Origin: Massilia violaceinigra
GTDB taxonomy: Bacteria; Pseudomonadota; Gammaproteobacteria; Burkholderiales; Burkholderiaceae_D
DNA length: 64,000 nt
NCBI RefSeq assembly: GCF_002752675.1
Contig: NZ_CP024608.1
Coordinates: 5,952,001-6,016,000, forward strand
Direction of reading: 5' to 3'
Shown: one piece after another, positions 1-10,800 of the stretch
How positions within the stretch are numbered: the stretch's first letter is position 1
Layout: every line of letters begins with the position of its first letter
Program-made: the position numbers and the translations under genes
Notes under the pieces: model-generated
What the model was told of the DNA's origin: nothing
Database searches by the model: none
The model's input: only the letters and a program-made list of their open reading frames with translations

Positions 1-2
1 CC

Positions 3-200
3 TGCCTCGGCGGCATCACCGACCAGCGCATCAGCCGGCCCGAGCTGCGCGCCTGGCGCCAGCACACGGCGGACGCGTTCCGGCTCCGGCTCTTTCCCGG
101 CGGTCATTTTTACCTCTACAAGACACCGGTCCTGGTGCAGCACGCGATCTGCACCGATCTCGGCCTGTCCACCCTGTGTCCCGACGACGCGGTGGCCTGA
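3..200 (+). CDS. Type II thioesterase, C-terminal part (partial)
   Basis: Only the last 65 codons are in the window; the reading frame is open to the left edge. The C-terminal motif FPGGHFYL carries the histidine that completes the Ser-Asp-His triad in GrsT/LgrE-type editing thioesterases, and the tail after it has the usual length. These cytosolic enzymes clear wrongly primed or stalled carrier domains of NRPS and PKS lines. The stop is followed after two bases by the start of the NRPS gene, so the two are co-transcribed. It could instead be the end of a larger protein with a terminal thioesterase domain; the upstream part is not visible. Confidence 0.75.
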   Translation, partial: CLGGITDQRISRPELRAWRQHTADAFRLRLFPGGHFYLYKTPVLVQHAICTDLGLSTLCPDDAVA

Positions 201-202
201 GC

Positions 203-3200
203 ATGGAAACCGCCGCCAACCTCTTTCCGCTGTCGTACTCGCAGGCGCGCCTGTGGTTCCTGCACCTGCTCGCGCCCACCAGCCCCTTCTACAACCTGCA
301 GATCGATATGCCCTTGCAATGCGCGATCGACGAAGCGGTGTGGTGCAGGGTTATCAGCGAGCTGGTGCGGCGCCATGAAATCCTGCGCACGGTCTTTCAC
401 GCCGTCGACGGCGAACCGGTCCAGCAAGTGCTGGGAGCGCTGACCGTGCCGGTCGCCAGCGTCGACCTGCGCGACACCCCGCCCGGCGCGCGCGAGGAAG
501 CGGCGCGCCGGACGGCCCTGGAGGACGCGCAGCGCCCGTTCGACCTGACCCGCGGTCCGCTGCTGCGCCCGACGCTGATCCGCCTGGCCGACGACGCCTG
601 GCTGTTCGTGCTCACGATGCACCACATCGTCACGGACGGCTGGTCGATGGACATCATCACGGGCGAGATCGCCGCCCTGTACGACGCTTTCGTGCAGGGC
701 GAAGCGTCGCCGCTTCCCGAGCTGCCGATCCAGTACGCCGACTTCGCCGCGTGGCAGCGCCAGAGCCAGACCCTGGAGGTACTCGGCGCCCAGCTCGGCT
801 ACTGGCGCGAGCAGCTCGACGGCTACCAGGACTTGCAGCTGCCCACCGACTTCGCGCGCCCGTCCGCGCCCAGCTACCGCGGCGCCTTCCAGTGCGCAAC
901 GACCGCCCTGCCCGTCGTCGACGGCCTGCGCCGCATCGCCCAGCGCGAAGGGGCAACCCTGTTCATGGCCCTGCTGGCCGCGTTCCAGGTGCTGATGATG
1001 CGCTATTGCGGCCAGGACGATATCGTGGTCGGCACGCCGATCGCCAACCGCAACCGGCCCGAGGTGGAGCCGCTGATCGGCTTTTTCGTCAACACGCTGG
1101 TGATGCGCGCACGCCTGGCGGGGCGGCCGAGCTTCCGCGAGCACTTGCGCCAAGTGCGCGAAACGGCGCTGGGCGCCTACGCCAACCAGGACTTGCCGTT
1201 CGAAAAGCTGGTGGAAAATTTGCAGCCCCAGCGCGATCCGAGCCGCAATCCCCTGTTCCAAGTGATGTTCGTGTTGCAGAACGGCGCGGCGCAGCGCGGC
1301 GGCCCGGCGCAAGCGCCGTCGTACCAGCCCGGCCCGGCGGCGTGCTCCGGGGTGTCGTACGGGAACGCCAAGTTCGACCTGACCCTGTACCTGGGCGAGG
1401 ATAACAAGGGCATCTCCGCCATTGTCGAGTACAGCACCGACCTGTTCGCGGACGACACGATCACCAGGTTGATCGGCCACTGGCAAACGCTGTTGCAAAG
1501 CATTGCCTCCAGCCCCGATGTGCCGATCACCCGGCTGCCGCTGCTGTCGCCGCGCGAGCGCGCACTGCTGCTGACCGACTGGAACAGCACCGCAACGGTC
1601 TATCCGCGCGACGCCACGCTCGGCCAGCTGTTCCGCCAGCAGGCGCTGGCCGCGCCCGACGCGGTCGCGCTCAATGGCGAGGACGGCACCCTCACCTACG
1701 GCGAACTGGCCAGGCGCACGGCCCGGCTGGCGCGCTGGCTGCGCCAGCAAGGCGTGCAGCGCGGCGATGTCGTCGGCATCTGCCTGCCACGCGGCATCGA
1801 CATGGTGGCGACGCTGGTGGCGATCGTCGAGGCCGGAGCCGCCTACCTCCCGCTGGACCCGGCCTGCCCGCCGGCGCGGCTGGACGCGATGATCGGGCAG
1901 GCGTCGCCGCGCCTGATCGTCTCGCGCAGCGGCGCGGCGGGCGCCGTCGGCCGCCACGGGCCGGCCCTGCTCGACGCCATCGACCTGCCGGCCGACGACA
2001 GCGCGCCGGACAGCGGCGCCGATGCCGACACGCTGGCCTACGTGCTGTTCACGTCCGGTTCGACGGGCCAGCCCAAGGGCGTGTGCGTAAGCCACCGCAA
2101 TGTGGTGCGGCTGGTCCGCAACAGCAACTATTGCACCATTGCGCAAGGGGACGTGATGCTGCAGTTCGCGCCGCTGCAGTTCGATGCGTCGACCTTCGAG
2201 ATCTGGGGCGCGCTGCTGAACGGCGCGCGGCTGGAAATCGCGCCGCCGGGGCTGCCGTCGCTCGAAGAGCTGGGCGCCTGCATCGAGCGGGCCGGCGTCA
2301 CCATCCTGTGGCTGACGGCAAGCCTGTTCCACCAAATGGTCGAGGCCCAGCTCGGTTCGCTGTGGCGGGTCCGGCAACTGCTCGCCGGCGGCGACGTGCT
2401 CTCGCCCGCGCTGTGCCGGCGCGTGCTCGACGAGTTGCCCGGCTGCGTGCTCATCAACGGGTACGGCCCCACCGAAACCACCACCTTCGCCGCCTGCCAC
2501 CGGATGGAGCGCGGCGCGGCCCTGGAACCGCGCGTGCCGATCGGGCGCGCCATCGCCAACACCGAGCTGTACGTACTCGACCAGGAAATGCAGCTGGCGC
2601 CGGCAGGCGTCGTCGGCGAGCTGTACATCGGCGGCGACGGCGTCGCCCGCGGCTACCTGGGCGACCCGGAGCTGACCGCGCAGCGCTTCATCCCCAATCC
2701 GTTCGCGCCGCCCAATTCCGGCCAGCGCCTGTACCGGACCGGCGACCAGGTGCGCTACCGCGCCGACGGCGCGCTCGAGTTTATCGGCCGGCGCGACCAC
2801 CAGGTGAAACTGCGCGGCTTTCGCATCGAGCTGGGCGACATCGAGGCGGTGATGCGGCGCCATCCGCTGGTGCGCGATGCCTGCGTCATCGCCAGCGGCG
2901 ACAGCGGCGGCGCGGACCGGCGCCTGCTGGGCTACGCCGTGCTCGAGCGGGCGCACGACATCCACGCGCTGCGCCGTTTCCTCCAGCAGGAGTTGCCGGA
3001 ATACATGGTGCCCGCCACGCTGATCCCGCTCGACGCTTTCCCCTTGACGCCCAGCGGCAAGATCGACCGCAAGGCCCTGCCGCCCGACCAAGGCGGCGAA
3101 TGGCTCGCGCATGCCCCGTTCGCCGAGCCGCAATCGGAGATCGAGCGCCTCATCGCCGCCGTCTGGCGCGAAGTGCTGGCCCACGAACGGGTCGGCCTGG

Positions 3201-3469
3201 ACGACAATTTCTTCGACCTGGGCGGCCATTCGCTGCTGCTGCAGCAGATTCACAGCCGCCTGGCCGGCTTGCTGGGGCACTCCCTGTCGATGGTCGACCT
3301 GTTCCGCTTTCCCACCGTGGCGGCGCTGGCGCGGCACGTCGAGCAAAGCGGGGAACACGGCGGGGAGCACGGCGGGGCGGACATGCCCGATTCCATCGAC
3401 TTGCTCGACCAGCGCATCGCGCAGCAGCGCAGCGCGCGGGCCGAGCGCAGGCACAGGAGAAGCACATGA
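203..3469 (+). CDS. Non-ribosomal peptide synthetase module, C-A-PCP, predicted valine-activating
   Basis: 1088 residues. Condensation domain first, with the HHxxxDG motif at H140-H141. Adenylation domain follows, with the A3 loop FTSGSTGQPKG near residue 616 and the A10 lysine in PSGKIDRK. The carrier domain has LGGHSLL with the phosphopantetheine serine at S1010. Aligning by eye to GrsA, the substrate-pocket residues read D-A-F-W-L-G-G-T-F-K, one residue from the well-known valine code DAFWIGGTFK, so valine (or isoleucine-like) is predicted. No epimerase or terminal thioesterase. The ATG at 203 is chosen over one 27 bases upstream because it lies just past the thioesterase stop and begins the conserved N-terminus of the C domain. 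Having a C domain first, it is not an obvious loading module: an upstream acyl or aminoacyl donor is expected. The stop overlaps the PKS start (ATGA). Confidence 0.93.
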   Translation: METAANLFPLSYSQARLWFLHLLAPTSPFYNLQIDMPLQCAIDEAVWCRVISELVRRHEILRTVFHAVDGEPVQQVLGALTVPVASVDLRDTPPGAREEAARRTALEDAQRPFDLTRGPLLRPTLIRLADDAWLFVLTMHHIVTDGWSMDIITGEIAALYDAFVQGEASPLPELPIQYADFAAWQRQSQTLEVLGAQLGYWREQLDGYQDLQLPTDFARPSAPSYRGAFQCATTALPVVDGLRRIAQREGATLFMALLAAFQVLMMRYCGQDDIVVGTPIANRNRPEVEPLIGFFVNTLVMRARLAGRPSFREHLRQVRETALGAYANQDLPFEKLVENLQPQRDPSRNPLFQVMFVLQNGAAQRGGPAQAPSYQPGPAACSGVSYGNAKFDLTLYLGEDNKGISAIVEYSTDLFADDTITRLIGHWQTLLQSIASSPDVPITRLPLLSPRERALLLTDWNSTATVYPRDATLGQLFRQQALAAPDAVALNGEDGTLTYGELARRTARLARWLRQQGVQRGDVVGICLPRGIDMVATLVAIVEAGAAYLPLDPACPPARLDAMIGQASPRLIVSRSGAAGAVGRHGPALLDAIDLPADDSAPDSGADADTLAYVLFTSGSTGQPKGVCVSHRNVVRLVRNSNYCTIAQGDVMLQFAPLQFDASTFEIWGALLNGARLEIAPPGLPSLEELGACIERAGVTILWLTASLFHQMVEAQLGSLWRVRQLLAGGDVLSPALCRRVLDELPGCVLINGYGPTETTTFAACHRMERGAALEPRVPIGRAIANTELYVLDQEMQLAPAGVVGELYIGGDGVARGYLGDPELTAQRFIPNPFAPPNSGQRLYRTGDQVRYRADGALEFIGRRDHQVKLRGFRIELGDIEAVMRRHPLVRDACVIASGDSGGADRRLLGYAVLERAHDIHALRRFLQQELPEYMVPATLIPLDAFPLTPSGKIDRKALPPDQGGEWLAHAPFAEPQSEIERLIAAVWREVLAHERVGLDDNFFDLGGHSLLLQQIHSRLAGLLGHSLSMVDLFRFPTVAALARHVEQSGEHGGEHGGADMPDSIDLLDQRIAQQRSARAERRHRRST

Positions 3470-6400
3470 CGGATCAATCCGAATGCGTGGCGGTCATCGG
3501 CATGGCCGGCCGCTTTCCCAAGGCCGCCGGGGTGGCCGAGTTCTGGGACAACCTGCGCCAGGGACGCGAATGCATCAGCTTTTTCAGCGACGAAGAACTG
3601 CTGCAGGCCGGCGTGCCGGCCGAATCGCTGGCCCATCCGGCCTATGTGCGCGCCAACGGCGTCGTCGAGGGCATCGACCAGTTCGATGCCGACTTCTTCG
3701 GCTTCAATCCGCGCGAGGCCGAGATCCTCGATCCGCAGCAGCGCGTCTTTCTTGAATGCGCCGCCGCGGCGCTGGAAGACGCCGGCTGCGTCGCGGAGCG
3801 CCATCCGGGCGCGGTCGGCGTGTTCGCCGGCACCAGCATGAGCACCTATGCCTTCCACCTCTACGGCAATGCCGGGCTGGCCGGCCGGGTCACCGACTTC
3901 CAGATCCTGATCGGCAACGACAAGGACCACCTGGCCACCCGGGTCGCGTACAAGCTCAACCTGAAAGGCCCGGCGATCACGGTGGGTACCGCATGCTCGA
4001 CCTCGCTCGTGGCGGTCGGCCTGGCTTGCCAGAGCCTGATCGAATACCAGTCCGATGTCGCGCTGGCCGGCGGCGTCACGCTCGCCGTGCCGATGGTGCG
4101 CGGCTACCTCTACGAGGAAGGCGGCATCGCCTCGCCGGACGGCCACTGCCGCTCCTTCGATGCCGCCGCCATGGGGACGGTCGGCGCCAACGGCGCCGGC
4201 TGTGTCGTTCTCAAGCGCCTCGCCGACGCGCTGGCCGACGGCGACCCCATCTGCGCCGTGATCCGCGGCTGGGGCCTGAACAACGATGGCGCCGACAAAG
4301 TGGGCTACACGGCGCCCAGCGTGGCCGGCCAGGCCGACGCGATCGCCACCGCGCTGGCCATGTCCGGCGTGGCGCCGGAAACGATCACGATGATGGAAGC
4401 CCACGGCACCGCCACCCCGCTGGGCGACCCGATCGAGTTCGCCGCGCTGTGCCAGGCGTGGCGGCGCAGTTCGCGGCGCCGCTATTGCGCGCTGGGCTCG
4501 GTCAAGTCCAACACCGGGCACATGGATTCGGCCGCCGGCGTCGCCGGCCTGATCAAGTGCGTGCTGGCGCTGCAGCACCGCCAGATTCCGCCCAGCCTGC
4601 ATTTCACGCGCGCCAACCCAAAGCTCGACATGGACAACAGCCCATTCTTCGTCAACACCGCGCTGCGCGACTGGCAGCCCGATTGCGGCGTGCGGCGCGC
4701 GGCGGTCAGTTCCTTCGGGATAGGCGGCACCAATGCGCACGTGATTGTCGAGGAAGCGCCCGAGCCGCCCCCCGAGGACGCGTCGCGCGCAGCGCAGTTG
4801 CTGGTCCTGTCGGCCCGTACCCCCGCCGCGCTGGACGCGGCCGCAGCGCGCCTGGCCGCTCACCTCGACGCCCACCCCGAACTGTCCCTGCCCGACGTGG
4901 CCCATACCCTGCACCTGGGCCGCAGCGAAATGACGTGCCGCCGCGCCGTCGTGGTGCCGGCCGCGTCGCCCGCCGTCGCCGCCGGCCTGCTGCTGCGCGC
5001 CGGCGCGCCGCGCCGCGCCGCGCCGGACGCGCACGACGCCAAGTTCGAGGGCGTCGCCTTCCTGTTTCCCGGCCAGGGCGCCCAGCATCCCGGCATGGGC
5101 GCCGGCCTGTACCGCGCCGAGCCCGTGTACCGGGACATCGTCGACAACTGCACGGATATCCTGCGCGGCCCGCTAGGCATCGACCTGCGCGCACTGATGC
5201 ACGAGGATGGCCACGGCGACGCGCTGCGCCGCACCGAGGTGACGCAGGCGGCGGTGTTTGTCGCCAGCTACGCGCTGGCGCGCCTGTGGATGCACTGGGG
5301 AATCAAACCGGCCGCCCTTGCCGGTCACAGCGTGGGCGAATACACGGCCGCATGCCTTGCCGGCGTGCTGAGCCTGGAGGATGCCTTGCTCCTGCTCGCC
5401 CGGCGCGGCCAGATCCTGGCCGCCATGGCGCCCGGAGCGATGCTGGCGGTGGCGCTGCCCGAGGCGGCGCTGCGCGCGCGCTTCGCCGGCGCGGCCGATA
5501 TCGCGGCGGTCAACGGGCCATCGCTGTGCGTCCTGTCCGGCACCGAAGCGGCGATCCGGGACATCGGCCGGCAGCTCGAAGGCGAAGGCGTCACCGTGCA
5601 CGAGCTGCGCACGTCGCACGCGTTTCACTCGCATCTGGTCGATGGCGCCGTCGCGCCGATGATCGACGCGATGGGGCGCGTGCGCCTGCATGCGCCCACG
5701 ATCGCCTATCTGTCCAACCTGAGCGGCAACTGGATCGGCCCGCACGAGGCACAGAGCCCCGAATACTGGGGACGCCACCTGCGCGGCACGGTCCGCTTCG
5801 GCGACTGCCTGGGCCATCTGCTGCGCGACACCGGCTGCGCGCTGCTGGAGGTGGGCCCCGGCCAGGCCCTGGCCGGCTTCGCGCGGCAGCACGAGGCAAG
5901 CGCGCCCGGCCGCGTCATCGTGTCGTCCTGCCGCCACTCCCACGACGCGGCGGACGACGATGCCGTCGCGCTGCAGGCGCTGGGCCGCCTGTGGACGGCC
6001 GGCGCACCGGTGGACTGGCGCGCGTTCTACGGCGCCGAACGGCGCCGGCGCGTCCATCTGCCGACTTACCCGTTCGAACGGCAGCGCTACTGGATCGAGC
6101 CGCCTGGCGCCGCTCCCGCCCCCGTGCAGGCGGACCCGGCAAGCCCGCAGGCGCTGGAAGACTGGTTGTACCAGCCGCGCTGGGTGCGCACGGCGCCCGC
6201 CGCGCCCCTGCCGGCCGAGTACGCCGGCGCCTGGGCCATCGTCGGCGGCTCGGGCGAGCAGGTGGCCGCCCTGGCCGACACGCTGGCCGATCTCGGCCAG
6301 ACGGTCGAGTGCGCCGGCAGCGCCGCGGCCCTCGGCACGCCGGACCCGGCGCTAAGCACCGTCATCTCGCTGGACGGCATTGATCCGGATATGCCGCCCG

Positions 6401-7887
6401 CCGACCTCTACTATCGCGCACTGGCGCTGCTGCACGGCCTGAGCCGCCGCAGCGCCCCCACCACCGTGCTGTTCGTGACCCGGCGGGTGTTCGCGGCGGC
6501 GCCGCAGGAGCGCGCGATCGACCCCGAGCTGGCCGGCATCGTCGGCCTGGCCGTCACCGCGCCGCAGGAATATCCGCAGCTCAGCTGCCGCGTGATCGAC
6601 CTCGATGCGGCCGCGCTGTCGCTGCTCGGCGGCGCGCACGCGCCGGCCCTGCTGGCCGAGGCGCTGCCGCAAGCGGCGCCCTGGATCGCCTACCGCGGCG
6701 CGCAGCGCTGGGTGATGACGTTCGAGCCGGCCCCGCTTGCACCGGCCCAGCCGGAACTGGCGCCTGCGCTCGAGGGCAACTACCTCGTCACCGGCGGGCT
6801 CGGCAAGATCGGCCTGCTGATCGCCGAATTCCTGGCGCGCCGCGGCGCGGCCACGGTGGTGCTGTCGGGCCGCGGCGGCATGCCGCCGCGCGAACAATGG
6901 GACGACAGCGCCGATCCGCGCATCGGCCGGCTGCGCATGATCGAAACCATGGGCACCAGGGTCGTGCTCTGCAGCGGCGACGGCGGCGTGGCGGCCGACG
7001 TGGCGCGGATGGTCGCCGAGGCGCGCGCCGAAGGCGGCAAGCTGCACGGCGTGTTCCATGCCGCGGGGTTGACGGCCGCGCCGTATTTCCCCGGCTTCGC
7101 GCACATCGGCCGCGACGTCTCCGAAGCGCATTTCGCGGCCAAGCCGCGCGCCGCCCGCCTGCTGGCCGACGCGCTGCGGGACGATCCGCCCGAGTTCATC
7201 TGCCTGATGTCGTCCATCTCGGCGGTGCTGGGCGGGATCGGCTTCGGCCCGTACGCGGCCGCGAACGCCATGCTCGATGCGGTCGCGGCCCAGGGCGGCG
7301 GCGGCACGCGCTGGATCAGCATCAACTGGGATGGCTGGACCTTCGACACCCATGGCGCGGATCGCGGCGAGCCGCTGATCCGCCCCGACGACGGCATCGA
7401 CGTGTTGGAAAGGGTGCTGGCTGCGCCCGACATCGGCCGGCTGATCGTCTCGGTGTCCGCGCTCGGTCCGCGCCTGCAACGCTGGCTGCAACCGCAGAGC
7501 GCCGTGGCGCCGTCCAGACCGGCGCCCGCCGGGTCGCACGAGCGGCCCCGGATGTCGAGCGGCTTCGCCGCGCCCGCCCCCGGCCTGCAGACGCTGATCG
7601 CCGATCTCTGGCGCGACCTGATGGGCATCGACCCGGTCGGGGCCGACGACAATTTCTTCGAGCTGGGCGGCCATTCGCTGCTGGCGATCCAGGTCGTCTC
7701 GCGCCTGCGCGAAGCGCTGCAGCGCGACCTGCCGGTACGCATCCTGTTCGACCATCCCACGGTGGCCGAGTTGTCCGCCGCGCTGGACGCGCAGCCCGAC
7801 CCCGAACTGGCGCGGCTGCTGGACCGGATCGAAGCGATGCCGGATGCCGAAGTGGTCTCGCTGCTCGGTGAAAGGGGGCCGGCGTGA
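3466..7887 (+). CDS. Type I polyketide synthase module, KS-AT-KR-ACP
   Basis: 1473 residues. Ketosynthase with the active cysteine in TACSTS (C177) and both histidine motifs (EAHGTATPLGD and NTGHMDSAAG). Acyltransferase with GQGAQHPGMG, GHSVGEY (S622) and the HAFH motif that marks malonyl-CoA rather than methylmalonyl-CoA selection. Then a structural half and a catalytic half of a ketoreductase (Rossmann motif VTGGLGKIG near 1108, Ser in MSSISAV, Y1263 and Asn in YAAAN), so reduction is expected to be active. ACP with LGGHSLL, S1404. No dehydratase or enoylreductase. The module should extend the aminoacyl chain by one malonate and leave a beta-hydroxyl. It starts with ATG overlapping the NRPS stop and ends in a GTGA overlap with the next gene, so the three proteins are translationally coupled. 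Confidence 0.93.
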   Translation: MTDQSECVAVIGMAGRFPKAAGVAEFWDNLRQGRECISFFSDEELLQAGVPAESLAHPAYVRANGVVEGIDQFDADFFGFNPREAEILDPQQRVFLECAAAALEDAGCVAERHPGAVGVFAGTSMSTYAFHLYGNAGLAGRVTDFQILIGNDKDHLATRVAYKLNLKGPAITVGTACSTSLVAVGLACQSLIEYQSDVALAGGVTLAVPMVRGYLYEEGGIASPDGHCRSFDAAAMGTVGANGAGCVVLKRLADALADGDPICAVIRGWGLNNDGADKVGYTAPSVAGQADAIATALAMSGVAPETITMMEAHGTATPLGDPIEFAALCQAWRRSSRRRYCALGSVKSNTGHMDSAAGVAGLIKCVLALQHRQIPPSLHFTRANPKLDMDNSPFFVNTALRDWQPDCGVRRAAVSSFGIGGTNAHVIVEEAPEPPPEDASRAAQLLVLSARTPAALDAAAARLAAHLDAHPELSLPDVAHTLHLGRSEMTCRRAVVVPAASPAVAAGLLLRAGAPRRAAPDAHDAKFEGVAFLFPGQGAQHPGMGAGLYRAEPVYRDIVDNCTDILRGPLGIDLRALMHEDGHGDALRRTEVTQAAVFVASYALARLWMHWGIKPAALAGHSVGEYTAACLAGVLSLEDALLLLARRGQILAAMAPGAMLAVALPEAALRARFAGAADIAAVNGPSLCVLSGTEAAIRDIGRQLEGEGVTVHELRTSHAFHSHLVDGAVAPMIDAMGRVRLHAPTIAYLSNLSGNWIGPHEAQSPEYWGRHLRGTVRFGDCLGHLLRDTGCALLEVGPGQALAGFARQHEASAPGRVIVSSCRHSHDAADDDAVALQALGRLWTAGAPVDWRAFYGAERRRRVHLPTYPFERQRYWIEPPGAAPAPVQADPASPQALEDWLYQPRWVRTAPAAPLPAEYAGAWAIVGGSGEQVAALADTLADLGQTVECAGSAAALGTPDPALSTVISLDGIDPDMPPADLYYRALALLHGLSRRSAPTTVLFVTRRVFAAAPQERAIDPELAGIVGLAVTAPQEYPQLSCRVIDLDAAALSLLGGAHAPALLAEALPQAAPWIAYRGAQRWVMTFEPAPLAPAQPELAPALEGNYLVTGGLGKIGLLIAEFLARRGAATVVLSGRGGMPPREQWDDSADPRIGRLRMIETMGTRVVLCSGDGGVAADVARMVAEARAEGGKLHGVFHAAGLTAAPYFPGFAHIGRDVSEAHFAAKPRAARLLADALRDDPPEFICLMSSISAVLGGIGFGPYAAANAMLDAVAAQGGGGTRWISINWDGWTFDTHGADRGEPLIRPDDGIDVLERVLAAPDIGRLIVSVSALGPRLQRWLQPQSAVAPSRPAPAGSHERPRMSSGFAAPAPGLQTLIADLWRDLMGIDPVGADDNFFELGGHSLLAIQVVSRLREALQRDLPVRILFDHPTVAELSAALDAQPDPELARLLDRIEAMPDAEVVSLLGERGPA

Positions 7888-10800
7888 GCCTCGCGCAACG
7901 CCTGGCCAGCCTGTCCCCCGAACGGCGCGAATTGCTCGACAGGCTGGCCCGCCCGGACCGGATCTCCCGCGCCGGCCTGCGCGAGGAACAGGCCTCGTTC
8001 GAGCAGGAGCGCCTGTGGTTCCTGCAACAGCTCGAGCCGGACGACACCTCGTATCACCTGCACATGCAGCTGGCGCTGCCGGCGGAGCTGGACCGCGCCG
8101 CCTGGGACGCGGCGTGGCGCTATCTGGTCGCGCGCCACGAAACGCTGCGCACCCGCTTCATCGAACGCGACGGCGTCCCGTTCCAGGTGATCGGGGACGC
8201 GGACGTGGCGCCGATGCCGGTGTTCGACCTGGCGGGCGAGCCGGTCCCGGCGCAACAGGCGCAGGCGGCGCGCCTGGCGCGCGAGCAGGCCGAGGCACCG
8301 TTCGACCTGACCCGCGGCCCCCTGTTGCGCACCGCCCTGCTGCGCATGGCCGGCGGGTGGATCCAGCTGCTGACGATCCACCATATCGTGGCCGACGGCT
8401 GGTCGATCGACATCCTGATGCGCGACCTGAACGCCGCCTATGAGGCCCTCTCGCAGGGCCGGGACGTGCCGCTGGCGCCGCCGCGCGTGCAGTTCGCCGA
8501 CTTCGCCCGCTGGCAGCGCGCGCAGCTGAGCGGCGCTCATCTGGACGAACTGCTGGCGTTCTGGCGCGGCTATCTCGATGGCGCGCCGGAACTGGCGCTG
8601 CCGGCCGACCGCGCGGCGCCACCCATCCCCACCCGCCGCGCGGACGTGCGCGCGCGCATGCTGGCCGCGCCCCTGCGCGATGGCCTGTACGCATTGGCGC
8701 GCCGCGAAGGGGCCACCGTGTTCCAGGTGCTGCTGGCGGCCTTTGCCACCCTGCTGCATCGCTACACCGGCCAGACCGATCTCGTGCTCGGCACGCCGAT
8801 GGCCAACCGCGCACCGGCGCAAGTCGAGGACCTGATCGGTTTCTTCCTCAACACCATCCTGCTGCGCGTGCGGCTGACGTCCGAACAGAGCTTCCTGCAG
8901 GTGCTGGCCGCCACGCGCGAAGCCAGCGTGGCGGCCTATTCCGGCCAACAACTGCCTTTCGCCAGGCTCGTCCAGCACCTGCAGCCGCGCCGCGCGCTGG
9001 GCCACAATCCCCTGTACCGGGCCACGGTGCAGTTCTTCAAGTCCAGCCACAGCGCAGCGCGGACCAGCGCGGTGCGCGAGGAGATCGGCTATCAGCGCAC
9101 CGCCACCAACGTCGATCTGGCGCTCGACCTGTTCGAAAGCGGAGAAGGGTTGCTGAGCCGCTTTGAATTCAATCTCGACGTGTTCGACGGCGCCACCGTC
9201 GCCCGCCTGCTTGATCACTGGGAACGCGTGCTGGCGGCCGTGCTCGCGTCGCACGACCAGCCGATCGGCACGCTGCAACTGGCCAGCCCCGCCGACCAGG
9301 CGCAGCTGTGCGCCTGGGCCGGGCAGGCCGAAGCGCCGCGCGCCGGCTGGGTGTTCGAGAACTTCGGCGAGCGTACCGCGCTGGCCGGCCCGCACGCCAG
9401 CCTGAGCTACGCCGAACTCGACCGCCGGTGCGGACAGCTTGCCACGCTCATGCGCGCGCGCGGCGCCGGTCCCGAGCGGGTCGTCGCCATCCGGCTGGCC
9501 GATGGACTCGACACCGCCGTCGCCATCCTGGCGGCATGGCGGGCGGAGGCGGCGTTCGTCTACCTGGACCCGGCGCTTCCGGCCCGGCGCACGGCGGCGA
9601 TCCTGGCCGATGCCGCCCCGGTCGCGGTGCTCGACGACGCGCCCTGGTGGCAGGAGCTCATGCCCGATACGCCCGCGATGCCCGCCCGGCCGATCCCGCC
9701 GGAGCGCCTGGCGGCGCTGGTCTACACCTCCGGTTCGAGCGGCGTGCCGAAAGGCGTGCTGATCGAACACGGGGCCCTCGCCAACCAGGTTCGCTGGCTC
9801 AAGACGGCCCTGGATCTGACCCCGGCCGACGTGGTGCTGCAAAAATACTCCTTCAGTTTCGATGCCGCGCTGTCGGAACTGCTGGGCGGCCTGGCCGCGG
9901 GCGCCGAAGTCGCCCTGGCCGGCGACCATGGCCGCGATGTCGACGAACTGGTCCGCATTATCCGCAGCCGCGGCGTGACGCTGCTCGATCTCTTCCCTTC
10001 GCTGCTGGCCGTGCTGCTCGATCACGAGGGCTTTGCCGGCTGCACCACCTTGCGCCGCATCCTCGTCGGCGGCGAAGCGCTGCCCGCGGCATTGGCCGCG
10101 CGGCTGGCGCAGGCGCTGCCCTCGGTCCAGCTCATCAACGCCTATGGTCCGACCGAGGCGACGATAACCGCCACCGCCGCGCATCTGGCGCGCGACGCGA
10201 CGCTGCTGGCGGCGCCGCCCATCGGCCGTCCGATCGCCGGCAACACCGCGTATGTGCTGGACGGCGCCATGCAACTCGTGCCGCCGGGCATGCCTGGAGA
10301 ATTGCATCTGGGCGGGGCGGGACTGGCGCGCGGCTATCTGAACGACACGGCGCTGACCGCACGCCGCTTCATTCCCAATCCGTTCGGGCCGGGCCGCCTG
10401 TACGCCACCGGCGACCGCGCGCGCTACCGCGCCGACGGCCAGCTCGACTACCTCGGCCGGACGGACCAGCAGGTAAAGCTGCGCGGCTATCGCATCGAGC
10501 CCGGGGAAATCGAAACGGCGCTGGCGCGCCACCCCAGCGTGCGCGCCGCGGCGGCTACGCTGATGCGCCTGCCCTCGGCGCCACACGCGCACGCCGCGCT
10601 GCTGCAGTGGCGGCTGGAGCAGCTCACCCCGTCCGAAGCGCAATTCCTGTATCGCTTCGACACCGACCAAGACCAGATCCGGAGCCAGACCATGTGGCGC
10701 AACACCCCCCAGTTCGCTCTCTACCTGAACTTCCTGCAGCCCGGCTTCGCCCCGGCGCCGCAGCCGGCGCAGCGCAATTGGCTGCTGCAGCGCACGCTCG

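Noticed and set aside
116..3454. A long - strand open frame opposite the first NRPS gene (about 1100 codons)
   Set aside because: It is low in recognisable domains, rich in Arg/Gln/Ala as expected from a GC-rich antisense frame, and lies exactly opposite a clear C-A-PCP protein.
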